From: an uncultured bacterium
GTDB lineage: Bacteria > Babelota > Babeliae > Babelales > RVW-14
Direction of reading: 5' to 3'
DNA: 32,718 bases
NCBI GenBank assembly: GCA_903825355.1
Contig: CAIKAH010000041.1
Location: forward strand, 1-32,718
The notes beneath the pieces were generated by a model. That model was given only the letters and a program-made list of their open reading frames with translations. It was not told the DNA's origin and ran no database searches. Made by a program: the position numbers and the translations under genes. Every line of letters begins with the position of its first letter. Within the stretch, counting starts at the first letter, position 1. This document shows positions 7,626 to 15,420 of this stretch, piece by piece.

Positions 7626-9230
7626 TTACACAAACTCGTAGGTGATTTCGGTTGCAGTGCGATTTATAGAGCTGATTGAGACGCCAACGGCATAGATTTT
7701 TCTGGATGATTCGCGGAACTTGCGGGCATAATCACGTTCTTTGATTTGCTCAATTGCGCTGGCTGCAGATTCATCCATTTTGAACTCAAACAAGTAGACT
7801 ACGTCCTTTAGCTCTACTGAAATGTCTATGCGCCCGCGGATGGTGCCGTCTTCCATGACGGTTTTCAACCTACTGCCGATAAACAGATAGTAGAACGCTA
7901 TTTGAAAAAGGTTTTCTTGCGGGATAGCAGTTGCTGAGTTACTGTTTGGTTTTTTGAAGGTGAGGTACGAGGCAGGGGCCAGGGCGTCGTTGAGTAAATC
8001 TTTTAAAAGATCGATCTGCTGATTGAGTAGAGCATTGCGAATATCATCGGTGATGGTAGCCACTGTGCTCGTACTTTTTTCCAAGATTAACGGTAATAAT
8101 TTACCTACAAATGCCTCAGCAACTTCTGCGTTTGGAAAATCGAGTGTAACCTTGGTGTCAGCATACTGTTTAAGGGTTACATAGCCTGCATAATAGAGTA
8201 GCGATAATGCGGTAATATCATCAGGGCTGCATGATTCGTTTAAGCGATTAAATGCGATCGTGAGTGACTGTGGTGTAAGAGCTTTGAACTGCTTTTCAGC
8301 TAATTTTTTAATTAAAGCAGTGGGGGAGCCAGAAGTGAACCACGTATCAGTTTGGTGCTGCTTCTCAAATACATAATTTAGGGCGAATGGATTATAAACG
8401 CCTCCAGAAAGTTGTTGAGAATCTATATCTAGCCCAAACTTATAGCCATTGTACTGTTTGCGTAATGAAATTATCATATCTTCAGTTGAGGTATTATTTT
8501 TTTCTGCCAGGGCGGCTAAATGTTTAGCAAAAAATGTGCGAATTTCGTGCTCAGTGTAGCCAACTAGCTCTGCTGCAGACATATCAAAAGTAATGTCATT
8601 CAGGTTGTTGAGGCCAGAAAAAATGGATGTTTGGGTAAATTTAAATACCCCAGTAATCAAAACAAATCTGAGATTGTCTTCAGCTGGTTTGAGTTGGCTG
8701 TAAAAAGCACTTAATTCTTTATGAATAGCGATGTGACGGGGTGTGTCATCAATAACGTCCAGCAGAGGCTTGTCGTATTCATCGATGATGATGACTACTG
8801 TTTTACCGGTGATTTCTTTTGTTTTTTCAATAAGTTTTTGAAACATCAGGTAAGGAGTGTCAATGACAAGGTCAGCAATCCCCAGCTTTTTAGCGTTACT
8901 CAGGAGCAGGTCAACAATGCCCTTGCGTGTATCAGCTGCTGTTGCGGTGGGCGCAGCTACTTTGCTCATGTCCAGGTTAATGACAGGGTAGGATTGCCAG
9001 CTCCAATCGCTTGAATCAATCCAAAGACCCTTGAACACGTCTCGGTTGCCTTTAAAAAGCTCACTCAGGGTTGCGCAGAGCAGTGATTTACCAAAGCGAC
9101 GTGGGCGGGCAAGAAAAAAATATTTATCATCTCTAAAAAGATTGTAGATATATTTTGTTTTATCGACGTACAAGCCACCTTTAGCTCGGATTTCTTTAAA
9201 ATCTTTTTCCGTGACATATATTTTCTGCAT
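7626..9230 (-). CDS. AAA-ATPase-like / PD-(D/E)XK nuclease-like protein (PF09820 + PF08011 type)
   Basis: 534 residues from the ATG at 9228-9230, chosen because GGGAGAGG (9233-9240) precedes it; an upstream ATG lacks this. The N-terminal AAA-like domain has the family hallmarks YVDKTKYIY (21-29), ARPRRFGKSLL as Walker-A-like loop (41-51) and VVIIIDEYDKPLLD as Walker-B-like segment (about 145-158), then LRFVLITGVFKFT. The C-terminal domain (about 440-534) has GRIDI (D469) and FEFK (E482, K484), the D...E-x-K metal-binding set of PD-(D/E)XK nucleases, followed by QIKERDYA. The family is abundant in some gut and endosymbiotic bacteria, but its biological role is not established. A paralogue is at 11709-13337. 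It lies 187 bases upstream of the first zinc-finger gene on the same strand. Confidence 0.88.
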   Translation of the reverse strand: MQKIYVTEKDFKEIRAKGGLYVDKTKYIYNLFRDDKYFFLARPRRFGKSLLCATLSELFKGNRDVFKGLWIDSSDWSWQSYPVINLDMSKVAAPTATAADTRKGIVDLLLSNAKKLGIADLVIDTPYLMFQKLIEKTKEITGKTVVIIIDEYDKPLLDVIDDTPRHIAIHKELSAFYSQLKPAEDNLRFVLITGVFKFTQTSIFSGLNNLNDITFDMSAAELVGYTEHEIRTFFAKHLAALAEKNNTSTEDMIISLRKQYNGYKFGLDIDSQQLSGGVYNPFALNYVFEKQHQTDTWFTSGSPTALIKKLAEKQFKALTPQSLTIAFNRLNESCSPDDITALSLLYYAGYVTLKQYADTKVTLDFPNAEVAEAFVGKLLPLILEKSTSTVATITDDIRNALLNQQIDLLKDLLNDALAPASYLTFKKPNSNSATAIPQENLFQIAFYYLFIGSRLKTVMEDGTIRGRIDISVELKDVVYLFEFKMDESAASAIEQIKERDYARKFRESSRKIYAVGVSISSINRTATEITYEFV

Positions 9231-9364
9231 GGCCTCTCCCTCTGTAGCTCGCACCATTGACTATTCTGCTAGAGTTTACCACGCGGGGGCGGTTAACACC
9301 AGTATTGCCCTGTAAGTCGCTGTAAGCTGCTTGCTCTGCCAGGACATTTCTAAACAGCTTTTTA

Positions 9365-9389
9365 GAGGACATTTCTATCTGGCTCTGAC
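9365..9389. repeat. Right copy of the imperfect 25-base direct repeat
   Basis: GAGGACATTTCTATC then TGGCTCTGAC; partner of 7601-7625 (20/25 identical). The shorter motif AGGACATTTCTA also occurs just upstream at 9341-9352. Confidence 0.3.
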
Positions 9390-9404
9390 AAATTTTTACA
9401 AGAC

Positions 9405-9496
9405 TGTTTACTTTCTATTTGTAAATTTGTTTTAATGGATTCAGGAAGTACAAGTAACGTGAGTTTAATAAAATCTATCCAAATGGAGGAGCGAAG
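9405..9496 (+). promoter_or_regulatory. Shared leader, copy A: promoter and 5'UTR of a secreted-protein gene
   Basis: This 92-base leader is clearly homologous to 15328-15420. Conserved blocks are TGTTTACTTTCTATTTG, the CAGGAAGTA block, GTTTAATAA (possible -10 region), TATCCAAA and a GGAGG ribosome binding site 5-9 bases before ATG. Less conserved spacers suggest selection on the blocks. The exact -35/-10 assignment is uncertain. The similarity continues through the signal peptide and then stops. Confidence 0.6.
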
Positions 9497-10654
9497 ATGA
9501 AAGTATTGAAGAATATGCGGTATGTGGCCTTTGGCCTTGTGGTACTGCTTGGTGTTGTGGGGCAAGCGGAGGCGTCGGGTGTAAGAAATAGGTTAACAAA
9601 CATTCGATCGACGATCGGAACTAGTATGGAAAATGCGAGGATGAAAGTTGTCGATTCTGGAAGAAAATTCTTAGGCCTGAAGTCGAGAAATCAGAATTCT
9701 AATGTTGCGCAAAACAGTCCAGTAGTTTCTAGTTCATCGATGTCTATGCAGAATGATGGTGACATGAGTGTAGCTGATTCTTCTTCGATCGCTACTCCTG
9801 TAATGTCCCCTTCAGCTGCTCCTTCCCCGGCTATGGGATGGAAGGCAAAGTTAGGGAAAATTGGTGCAAAAACACGTCAGGCATTAACACCAGGGTACAG
9901 TCTACGACAAAGTACACGTCCTCTAGTAGCGGAATACCGTACATTGGGTGCACAGCGGCAGGACCAAAAACTGTCAGGAGAGGAACGCATTGAGGTAGGA
10001 AACAGCGCCAATGCGATCGCCGCCAAACTGGATAAAAAGATAAAAAACTCTGCCGTGGCACATTTTATGACCACCAGTAGAGTAGTTCCTAGTTACTTAA
10101 GCAAGAAATATGTTGGTGTTGCAGACGACCACCGCTTTTTCGGTAACACGCGGGATGCAATTTCAGGAAAATATAATCAGCTGAAATCTCGTTTCAGAAG
10201 CAACCAACAGCCTGAAGCTGGAGCAGAAGGCATTGATCAAGGTGCGCAAACAAGCAGACTTGCTCGTCTGCGTGATGGCGCAGGTAAATTGGGTGGCAGT
10301 ATTCAAGAGGGTTTTAAAGGAATAGGTACAAGTGTTAGCAGCGGTTTTAGTAGAATGGGGACAGCATTGACTCCTTCTGACGAGACGCAAAGAAAAGCGA
10401 AGGCAATGCTTAAAAAATTGAAACCTGAGCGTGCGATGACTGCTCTGGCTAAAGTGAGAGAGGGTTTGACTCCTGGTAAAGATAGTCGCTTGAGACCAAG
10501 TAATTGGCGTAAGACGGATGCGGTAGAAGAAGAGATGACTGTGACAGACGTAGATATGCCGCCAGTTACTAGTGTGTCGCAGTCAACTAGAAGACAACTG
10601 CCAGCGGAGATCCCGAGCGATCACGAAATGCCAGTTATGGCTACTTTGGATTAG
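9497..10654 (+). CDS. Secreted protein A (basic, repetitive, shares leader and signal peptide with 15421 gene)
   Basis: 385 residues. The signal peptide (MKVLKNMRYVAFGLVVLLGV to about residue 27, ending QAEAS) is nearly identical to that of the gene at 15421 (MKVLMNMRYLAFGLVLLLSA...QAEA), but the mature parts are unrelated. The mature protein is rich in Lys/Arg, Ser and Gly and probably largely helical or disordered. It contains three spaced motifs of the form (A/G)LTP (RQALTPGYSLR, GTALTPSDE, REGLTPGKDSR). No known domain is recognised. A GGAGG ribosome binding site precedes the ATG and a strong terminator follows at 10696-10727. It is transcribed away from the PD-(D/E)XK gene at 7626-9230. 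The product is presumably exported; its role is unknown. Confidence 0.85.
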   Translation: MKVLKNMRYVAFGLVVLLGVVGQAEASGVRNRLTNIRSTIGTSMENARMKVVDSGRKFLGLKSRNQNSNVAQNSPVVSSSSMSMQNDGDMSVADSSSIATPVMSPSAAPSPAMGWKAKLGKIGAKTRQALTPGYSLRQSTRPLVAEYRTLGAQRQDQKLSGEERIEVGNSANAIAAKLDKKIKNSAVAHFMTTSRVVPSYLSKKYVGVADDHRFFGNTRDAISGKYNQLKSRFRSNQQPEAGAEGIDQGAQTSRLARLRDGAGKLGGSIQEGFKGIGTSVSSGFSRMGTALTPSDETQRKAKAMLKKLKPERAMTALAKVREGLTPGKDSRLRPSNWRKTDAVEEEMTVTDVDMPPVTSVSQSTRRQLPAEIPSDHEMPVMATLD

Positions 10655-10695
10655 TCACCCGTCTTTGCTAAAATCTACGACGTGATGCAAGTTTC

Positions 10696-10727
10696 CAAGA
10701 AGGCACCCAATCGCGGGTGCCTTCTTG
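10696..10727 (+). terminator. Intrinsic terminator after secreted protein A
   Basis: A perfect 13-bp stem (CAAGAAGGCACCC / GGGTGCCTTCTTG) with a 6-base loop is followed by CTTTTCT. It lies 41 bases after the stop at 10654 and just beyond the end of the opposite-strand remnant, so it may act in both directions. Confidence 0.85.
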
Positions 10728-10743
10728 CTTTTCTAGGGCTACG

Positions 10744-11194
10744 CTACTGTTGTGCGAGCTGTAAAATAGCCGCTCGCATTGCGCTCTCCGCCTGCGCAAC
10801 AACGCTGGCAATCGCGTACAGCGGGTACGAGTGGATAGCTTCGTGTACCGAATAATTCTGCGCTGAAAAGCGAATGCCGTAGGGGCTGGTGGGATGCGTT
10901 TCAAGAAAGTGCCGCATGCTTCTAAGCGTGCTCCCACTGCCAGCTTTAACCTCAATGGGAACTACTTGGTGGGCAATTTGTGCCAAGTAATCAATTTCAG
11001 CATTGGAGGGCCCCGTCTCTTTGTGCCAATAAAATGTTTGCTGAGGCGTGTTTGCTTGCCCATAGGCAATCAATTCTTGCCCAACAAAAGCTTCAACAAG
11101 GTTGCCTTTATTTACAAATTCATGTTGTGGGTCTAAAAACCAGCCAGCAATATTAAGGCCATTCAACCAGGAAATGGTCAATTATGCGCTTCAT
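10744..11194 (-). pseudogene. DUF4143-type ATP-binding protein, internally deleted remnant
   Basis: The intact family is about 400 residues: an N-terminal AAA_14 ATPase starting typically MKRIID-F-L-EW, then a DUF4143 domain. Here the ATG at 11192-11194 encodes MKRIIDHFLVEW and reaches a stop two codons later. Shifted by one base, an open frame of about 145 codons continues (LNIAGWFLDP, GNLVEAFVGQELIAY, YWHKETGPSNAEIDYL, VVPIEVKAGS, LRSMRHFLE), which is the DUF4143 C-terminal half. The Walker A and B parts are missing. The simplest reading is a deletion of roughly 250-300 codons that joined codon 12 to the C-terminal half out of frame. The truncated frame has only a TTG as possible start and no good ribosome binding site. 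It is unlikely to make a working ATPase. Confidence 0.75.
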
Positions 11195-11306
11195 TTTATT
11201 ACCTTTTTGGTTGAAAATGTCGGGAAGTCGCGTTGTTTTTGGTTGTTTTTTGACTATTACTGTGACCATTTTGGGTTAAAAATGCAAATGCCGTGATTTT
11301 TATTAC

Positions 11307-11562
11307 ATTAGACTTCTTTCGAAACTAGATTCTAGCATCACTCTCCAAATCAATTTTATCTCCCCGCTCATGGTGAGCCTGTCGAACCACGCCCCGTTAG
11401 GGGTGGAAAAGCGGGGGCAGAAAGCTCTTTATTGCCGCTCTTCCACGTCCTGCGGACGCGTCGTTCAGAACTTGCGTTCTGTATTTCGACAAGCTCAGGA
11501 GGAGCGGCGTTGTAACCCCATTTACAGTTTCGAAAGAGATCTATTAGACCTCTTTTGAAACC
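11307..11562. repeat. Compound inverted/direct-repeat element (REP-like) in a gene-free stretch
   Basis: The ends carry a 20-base imperfect direct repeat (ATTAGACTTCTTTCGAAACT at 11307-11326; ATTAGACCTCTTTTGAAACC at 11543-11562). The right copy also forms a hairpin with 11527-11538 (GTTTCGAAAGAG). Inside are two inverted arms: CCGCTCATGGTGAGCCTGTC (from about 11364) and the reverse-oriented TTTCGACAAGCTCAGGAGGA (from 11485). Between them are small hairpins: CCCCGTTAGGGG, CGTCC-TGC-GGACG and CAGAAC-TTGC-GTTCTG. The TCGACAAGCTCAGG core recurs at 20651. This resembles dispersed REP/BIME-like palindromes; no transposase is encoded. The whole gap 11195-11708 contains no convincing gene. Confidence 0.6.
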
Positions 11563-11582
11563 ATGAGGAATTTTGAATTCAT

Positions 11583-11633
11583 CCGCTCACCCTGCCTTTC
11601 CGCCTGCCAACAATGCTGGCAATCGTGCTGCAG
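11583..11633 (-). pseudogene. Scrap of a second DUF4143-gene 3' end
   Basis: This ~51-base segment aligns with 10770-10821, the 3' end of the DUF4143 remnant, with small insertions and substitutions (shared blocks CCGCTC, TCCGCCTG, CAACAA, GCTGGCAATCG). On the minus strand it would read TIASIVGRR, against AIASVVAQA in the larger remnant. It suggests a second, almost fully eroded copy of the same gene family. The alignment was made by eye. Confidence 0.4.
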
Positions 11634-11708
11634 TTTTGCCAAAAGCGCAGACGGATGGTAAGCTGGCCAGACTTGCCTGAAGAACGCCAAATCCCTGAAG
11701 GAGCTTTC

Positions 11709-13337
11709 GTGGTCAAAAAGAGATTGCAAGACTTACCCGTTGGTATTCAAAGCTTTGAAGAGCTACGCACACAAAATTATGTGTATGTTGATAAGACTAA
11801 AGATGTGTACGAATTAGCACGCCTTACAACACCGTATTTTTTGTCCCGTCCTCGCCGCTTTGGCAAGTCAATGCTCTGCAGCACTTTTAAAGCTTTGTTT
11901 GAAGCAAAAAAAGATCTTTTTACCGGTACCTGGATTGCCTCCAGTGATTGGCAATGGCAAGCACATCCCGTGATCCATTTGGATTTGAGTAAAATGACCT
12001 ACAAAACGCCTGAAGACTTAGAAAAGGCCCTTGGAAGTAGACTTACTGAAATTGGTAAAATGTACAAAGTAAAACTTGATCAAGAGCTTCCTGGTGCCAT
12101 GCTTACGGCTCTTATCGAAAAGCTTGCCGCGCAAGGTCCACAGCCGGTTTGTCTCATTGATGAGTACGATTATCCGATTATTACCAATATGGATGATCAC
12201 AAGCTTCTTGATGTGTATCGCAAGGTCATGCAAGATTTTTATAAGCCTCTTAAGCCCTGTGGTGAATTGTTGCGTTTTTTATTTATTACCGGGGTAAGTC
12301 AATTTGCAAAAATGTCTATTTTCTCGGCATTGAATCACTTGCAAATTTTATCTAGTAACCCGGTGGTTGCCACAACCTGTGGTTACACGCAAGCTGAGCT
12401 GGAGCACTATTTTAAGCCGTATATTGGCGAGGCAATGCAAAAATTTAACTACAACAAAAAAGAGATGCTGTCTCAGATTAAAAAATGGTACAATGGCTAT
12501 TGTTTTACTTTTCCTGAAGATGCTCCTGATCGTGTTTATAATCCTTTTTCGATAGTAAATTTTTTTAGTGCTAAACAGTTTAAAGATTATTGGTTTGCAA
12601 GTGGTACGCCAACATTTGTGATGCAATATTTTAAAAAACACAAATTTAAGGTTGCAGACTTTGAAAAGGTAAAAGTAATTTTTTCTGATCTTGGCTTACT
12701 AAAGCCAGAAGATATTGAACTATCAACCTTGTTGTATCAAGCTGGCTATATGACTATCGAATCGTACAATGCCGCTTCTAATACGTGTGTGTTGCAGTTT
12801 CCCAACCATGAAGTTGCTATGGCATGCTCACAGCAGCTGATTGCGTATGCAACCACCAAAACCTACGCAACTGAATTGAGTGAATTGGCCATAGAGCTCA
12901 GAGATATGTTTTTGAGTAACACTATTTCTGATAAAGCCCTGTCTGTGGTACTTAAAAATATCTGTGCGCACATTCCAAGCACCGTTGCTCCACAAAAAGA
13001 AAAAGGCTACCAGCTGTTATTTTGGGCAGTGCTGCGCATTTCTGGGCTTAATGCTGTGGTCGAAGAGCCTTCCGCTCTTGGCCGCATGGACATTACGATT
13101 ACGCTTGAAGATAACCAGGTTTTTATTATTGAACTTAAAATCCGTGGGTCGTCAGCAAAGGCTTTGTCGCAGATCAAAAAACGCCGGTATGCCGAAAAAT
13201 ATGAGGCATTGGGCAAACAGGTTACCAAGATCGGCGTTGTGTTTGATATTGCAAAACGTACCATTACCTCATGCAAAACTATCAAGCCTAGGGTCAAAGC
13301 TACAAATACGGTCAAAAAAGCGGCTATTAAAAAATAA
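11709..13337 (+). CDS. AAA-ATPase-like / PD-(D/E)XK nuclease-like protein, second copy
   Basis: 542 residues from a GTG at 11709, chosen because AAGGAG (11698-11703) sits 5 bases before it and the family usually begins close to LPVGIQSFEELR; upstream in-frame ATGs at 11613 and 11655 would add 18-32 non-family residues. Hallmarks: YVYVDKTKDVYEL (24-36), SRPRRFGKSMLCSTF (46-60), PVCLIDEYDYPIIT, LRFLFITGVSQF. The C-terminal PD-(D/E)XK domain shows GRMDI (D461) and IIELK (E475, K477), then QIKKRRYAEKY, so the catalytic set looks intact. The last ~17 residues form a Lys-rich tail absent from the first copy. It converges on the second zinc-finger gene with a 158-base gap. Confidence 0.88.
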   Translation: MVKKRLQDLPVGIQSFEELRTQNYVYVDKTKDVYELARLTTPYFLSRPRRFGKSMLCSTFKALFEAKKDLFTGTWIASSDWQWQAHPVIHLDLSKMTYKTPEDLEKALGSRLTEIGKMYKVKLDQELPGAMLTALIEKLAAQGPQPVCLIDEYDYPIITNMDDHKLLDVYRKVMQDFYKPLKPCGELLRFLFITGVSQFAKMSIFSALNHLQILSSNPVVATTCGYTQAELEHYFKPYIGEAMQKFNYNKKEMLSQIKKWYNGYCFTFPEDAPDRVYNPFSIVNFFSAKQFKDYWFASGTPTFVMQYFKKHKFKVADFEKVKVIFSDLGLLKPEDIELSTLLYQAGYMTIESYNAASNTCVLQFPNHEVAMACSQQLIAYATTKTYATELSELAIELRDMFLSNTISDKALSVVLKNICAHIPSTVAPQKEKGYQLLFWAVLRISGLNAVVEEPSALGRMDITITLEDNQVFIIELKIRGSSAKALSQIKKRRYAEKYEALGKQVTKIGVVFDIAKRTITSCKTIKPRVKATNTVKKAAIKK

Positions 13338-13420
13338 AATAAAATTAACGTGAGTAATGTAATTCGTTTTTTCATAACGCCGAATTCACGTTGTTTAGGT
13401 TTTGTTGAGTTTTTGGAAAA

Positions 13421-13495
13421 ATGCTTTTTTTTATGCTGGTTGAGCATGCTTTTTTGAGGAAATCTGCTGTTGCATATATCCCACAGATGTGGCTT
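13421..13495 (-). pseudogene. Degenerate ninth zinc finger beyond the stop of the second zinc-finger gene
   Basis: Reading on in the same frame past the TAG at 13496-13498 gives KPHLWDICNSRFPQKSMLNQ then HKKKH. This is a C2H2 finger in which the first zinc Cys has become Trp (TGG); the second Cys and both His are in register. The codons before it read T-N-stop-KP where the linker normally reads T-G-E-KP, so GAG to TAG is enough to explain the stop. It is an extinct finger rather than a separate gene. Confidence 0.75.
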
Positions 13496-15055
13496 CTAGT
13501 TGGTGTGAGTGCGCTCGTGTCTTTTGAGGCTTCCAGATTGAGTAAAAGCCTTGCCGCATTCTCTGCATTTGAAAGGTCTTTCGCCGGAGTGAATGCGCGC
13601 GTGTTTTGTGAGGTCGCCAGAGTTAGTAAAAGCTTTACTGCATTCTGTACATTCGTAAGGTTTCTGCCCGGTGTGTGTGCGTATGTGTATTTTGAGGTTG
13701 CTAGAGTCAGAAAAAGCTTTGTCGCATTCTGTACATTTGTAAGGTTTCTCGCCGGTGTGAGTGCGTAGGTGTGTTGTGAGAATGGCAGCGTTACTAAAGC
13801 ATTTGTCGCATTCTGTACATTTGTAAGGTTTCTCGCCGGTATGTGTGCGTAGGTGTGTTTTGAGGTGTCCGTGCAAGGTAAAAGCATTGCCGCATTCTCT
13901 GCATTTGAAAGGTCTTTCGCCAGAGTGAATGCGCGCGTGTTTTGTGAGGTCGCCAGAGTCAGTAAAAGTTTTATCGCATTCTGTACATTTGTACGGTTTT
14001 TCGCCGGTGTGAGTGCGCTCGTGTCGTTTGAAGTTTCCTAGCTGAGTAAAGCCTTTATCGCAATGAGTACATTTGTAAGGGGTGTTGCCAGTGTGTGTGT
14101 GTTGGTGTGCTGTGAAGTGATTCTTATTCGGTGTTTTATAGGTGCAATGATTGCACGTAAATCCTCTGGTTAAAGGAGCCCTTGCTTTTTTTCTGTGGTT
14201 TGATTGAGCTTTTTCTGCAGCTTGATCTTCTTCAGTATCTGTATCCGTATCAGTGGCATCGCTATAATCGTCTTGGCTGGAGGTATTTGATGAAGCAGGG
14301 CTATCGCTTGATTCATAGCTTGAGGGGGTGAGGAGGGGATTTTCTAACGCTGCTGAAGATTGGTCTAAAGCTGTATCAGGCTGTAGAAATAAAGCTTTGC
14401 CTTCATTGTCAGTGTGGATTGCTGGCTGTCGTTCCGTTGGCGTAGACGGGCCTGATGATGGCTGGACCGGTGGCAAGCTACTATCAAAGGGGCGTGATGC
14501 TGGAGCTGGAGCTGCTAGTGGGATCTGTAGGTGGCTGTAGGGTAGATAGCCACAGGCTTCTTTGGTGCTCGATTCAGGACAGGGGATATCTTTGTTTGTA
14601 TGCCTGTAAGAAGGCGATTGAACAGCATCATAATCGTCAGGAGCAACAGGCGACGGGGCGTCTGTAGTATAATCAGGGATGCCGTAATCATAATCATCAT
14701 ATTGTGGGTTAGTGGGAGGTGCTGTGGCAAGGGTTGGTTCTGTGGAAGGTTGTACCAGCGAAGGCGCCGAATTGAGTAACCATAAACCGGGTTCAGCAGA
14801 GATGCCTTCTTGGCTATCAGTAGCTACATCTACACTGTCAGTGCTGTCTTCGTCATGCTCTTCATAATACTCAGCCGGTAGAAGCGACAAAAGGTTGTTA
14901 GCCGTTATGATGGCATCTTGCCTAAGTCGGCCACGTTTTTGAGCTGCTGGTTGTTGCTCAGTGCTGGTTGCATGCCCACGCTTAGCTGCTTGTAATACGC
15001 CAATAGGCAACAATAATAGCGTAATTAATAATACTTGTTTGTGCATAGTAGTCAT
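13496..15055 (-). CDS. Secreted Krueppel-type C2H2 zinc-finger protein (eight fingers)
   Basis: 519 residues from the ATG at 15053-15055, preceded by AAAGGAA; the frame is open further upstream but without a start region as good. Residues 1-24 are a signal peptide (VLLITLLLLPIGVLQAA). Residues 25-298 are disordered, Pro/Ser-rich with acidic stretches (DDYDYG, DTDTDTEED), ending in a basic patch (HRKKARAPLTR). Residues 299-519 hold eight fingers with HTGEKPY/HSGERPF linkers. Helix residues -1 to 6: NKNHFTA, QLGNFKR, DSGDLTK, LHGHLKT, NAAILTT, DSSNLKI, NSGDLTK, QSGSLKR. It has the same plan as the protein at 6290-7438. Export plus DNA-binding fingers suggests a host-directed effector (inference). 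The array ends at a TAG inside the linker to a ninth, decayed finger. Confidence 0.87.
   Translation of the reverse strand: MTTMHKQVLLITLLLLPIGVLQAAKRGHATSTEQQPAAQKRGRLRQDAIITANNLLSLLPAEYYEEHDEDSTDSVDVATDSQEGISAEPGLWLLNSAPSLVQPSTEPTLATAPPTNPQYDDYDYGIPDYTTDAPSPVAPDDYDAVQSPSYRHTNKDIPCPESSTKEACGYLPYSHLQIPLAAPAPASRPFDSSLPPVQPSSGPSTPTERQPAIHTDNEGKALFLQPDTALDQSSAALENPLLTPSSYESSDSPASSNTSSQDDYSDATDTDTDTEEDQAAEKAQSNHRKKARAPLTRGFTCNHCTYKTPNKNHFTAHQHTHTGNTPYKCTHCDKGFTQLGNFKRHERTHTGEKPYKCTECDKTFTDSGDLTKHARIHSGERPFKCRECGNAFTLHGHLKTHLRTHTGEKPYKCTECDKCFSNAAILTTHLRTHTGEKPYKCTECDKAFSDSSNLKIHIRTHTGQKPYECTECSKAFTNSGDLTKHARIHSGERPFKCRECGKAFTQSGSLKRHERTHTN
13553..13660 (-). repeat. Near-identical 108-base repeat inside the zinc-finger array, copy 1 (fingers 7-8)
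   Basis: Matches 13889-13996 at about 101 of 108 positions by eye, without gaps. It spans part of finger 7, the HSGERPF linker and the start of finger 8. It signals a recent duplication or gene conversion of a two-finger unit. Confidence 0.8.
13889..13996 (-). repeat. Near-identical 108-base repeat inside the zinc-finger array, copy 2 (fingers 3-4)
   Basis: Partner of 13553-13660. At protein level the shared part is DLTKHARIHSGERPFKCREC, with flanking positions slightly diverged (DSG versus NSG). Confidence 0.8.
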
Positions 15056-15327
15056 GATTGTTCCTTTGCGATAGCTTTGGTTGGGCAGAGAGAGCAAGCC
15101 GATCAAGAGCGTTGTTTTATTTATTTTACTAATAGAATAATAAATTGCAAGTATGGCTAAAATTGGTTTTTCTAAGGACCTCCCCTCAGTCAACTAAAAA
15201 ACTTCCATTTTTAAGCGAAAATTGCGGTAACGCTCCTTGCAATAGTTTTTAAGAGGGAGTAGCAGGCATACGGATAGGCGCTGTTTTAGTGGTCTTCTTT
15301 GCTTGCCAACAGGTTATTTTATGAAAT
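15056..15327. other. Gene-free divergent region between the second zinc-finger gene and secreted protein B
   Basis: No convincing gene is present. It should hold the zinc-finger promoter: on the minus strand TTGCAA (15145-15150) is followed after 17 bases by AAAATA (15122-15127), a weak match. The rest is AT-rich with nothing else I can support. Confidence 0.4.
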
Positions 15328-15420
15328 TGTTTACTTTCTATTTGAAAATATGGTTCACTGGATCCAGGAAGTAATTTTGATGAAAGTTTAATAATATTTA
15401 TCCAAAGTGGAGGAAGAAAG
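15328..15420 (+). promoter_or_regulatory. Shared leader, copy B: promoter and 5'UTR of secreted protein B
   Basis: A 93-base homologue of 9405-9496. It shares TGTTTACTTTCTATTTG, the CCAGGAAGTA block, AGTTTAATAATATTTATCC and GTGGAGGAAGAAAG before ATG. Likely promoter and translation start region; exact boxes are uncertain. Confidence 0.6.

Noticed and set aside
11613..11708. ATG starts at 11613 and 11655 for the second PD-(D/E)XK gene
   Set aside because: They lie over the DUF4143 scrap and lack a good ribosome binding site; GTG at 11709 has AAGGAG at ideal spacing and matches the family N-terminus.
13007..13447. A 146-codon minus-strand open frame antisense to the second PD-(D/E)XK gene
   Set aside because: Its first residues are the decayed ninth zinc finger in the zinc-finger frame; the rest is antisense to a well-supported gene.
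13372..13887. A repetitive minus-strand frame (repeats of RNLTNVQNA type) across the zinc-finger array
   Set aside because: It is the shifted-frame reading of the finger repeats, so its repeats are inherited from the finger DNA.
13564..14100. CRISPR-like regular repeats at about 84-base spacing
   Set aside because: The period equals 28 codons and the repeats translate as C2H2 fingers; it is a protein repeat array.
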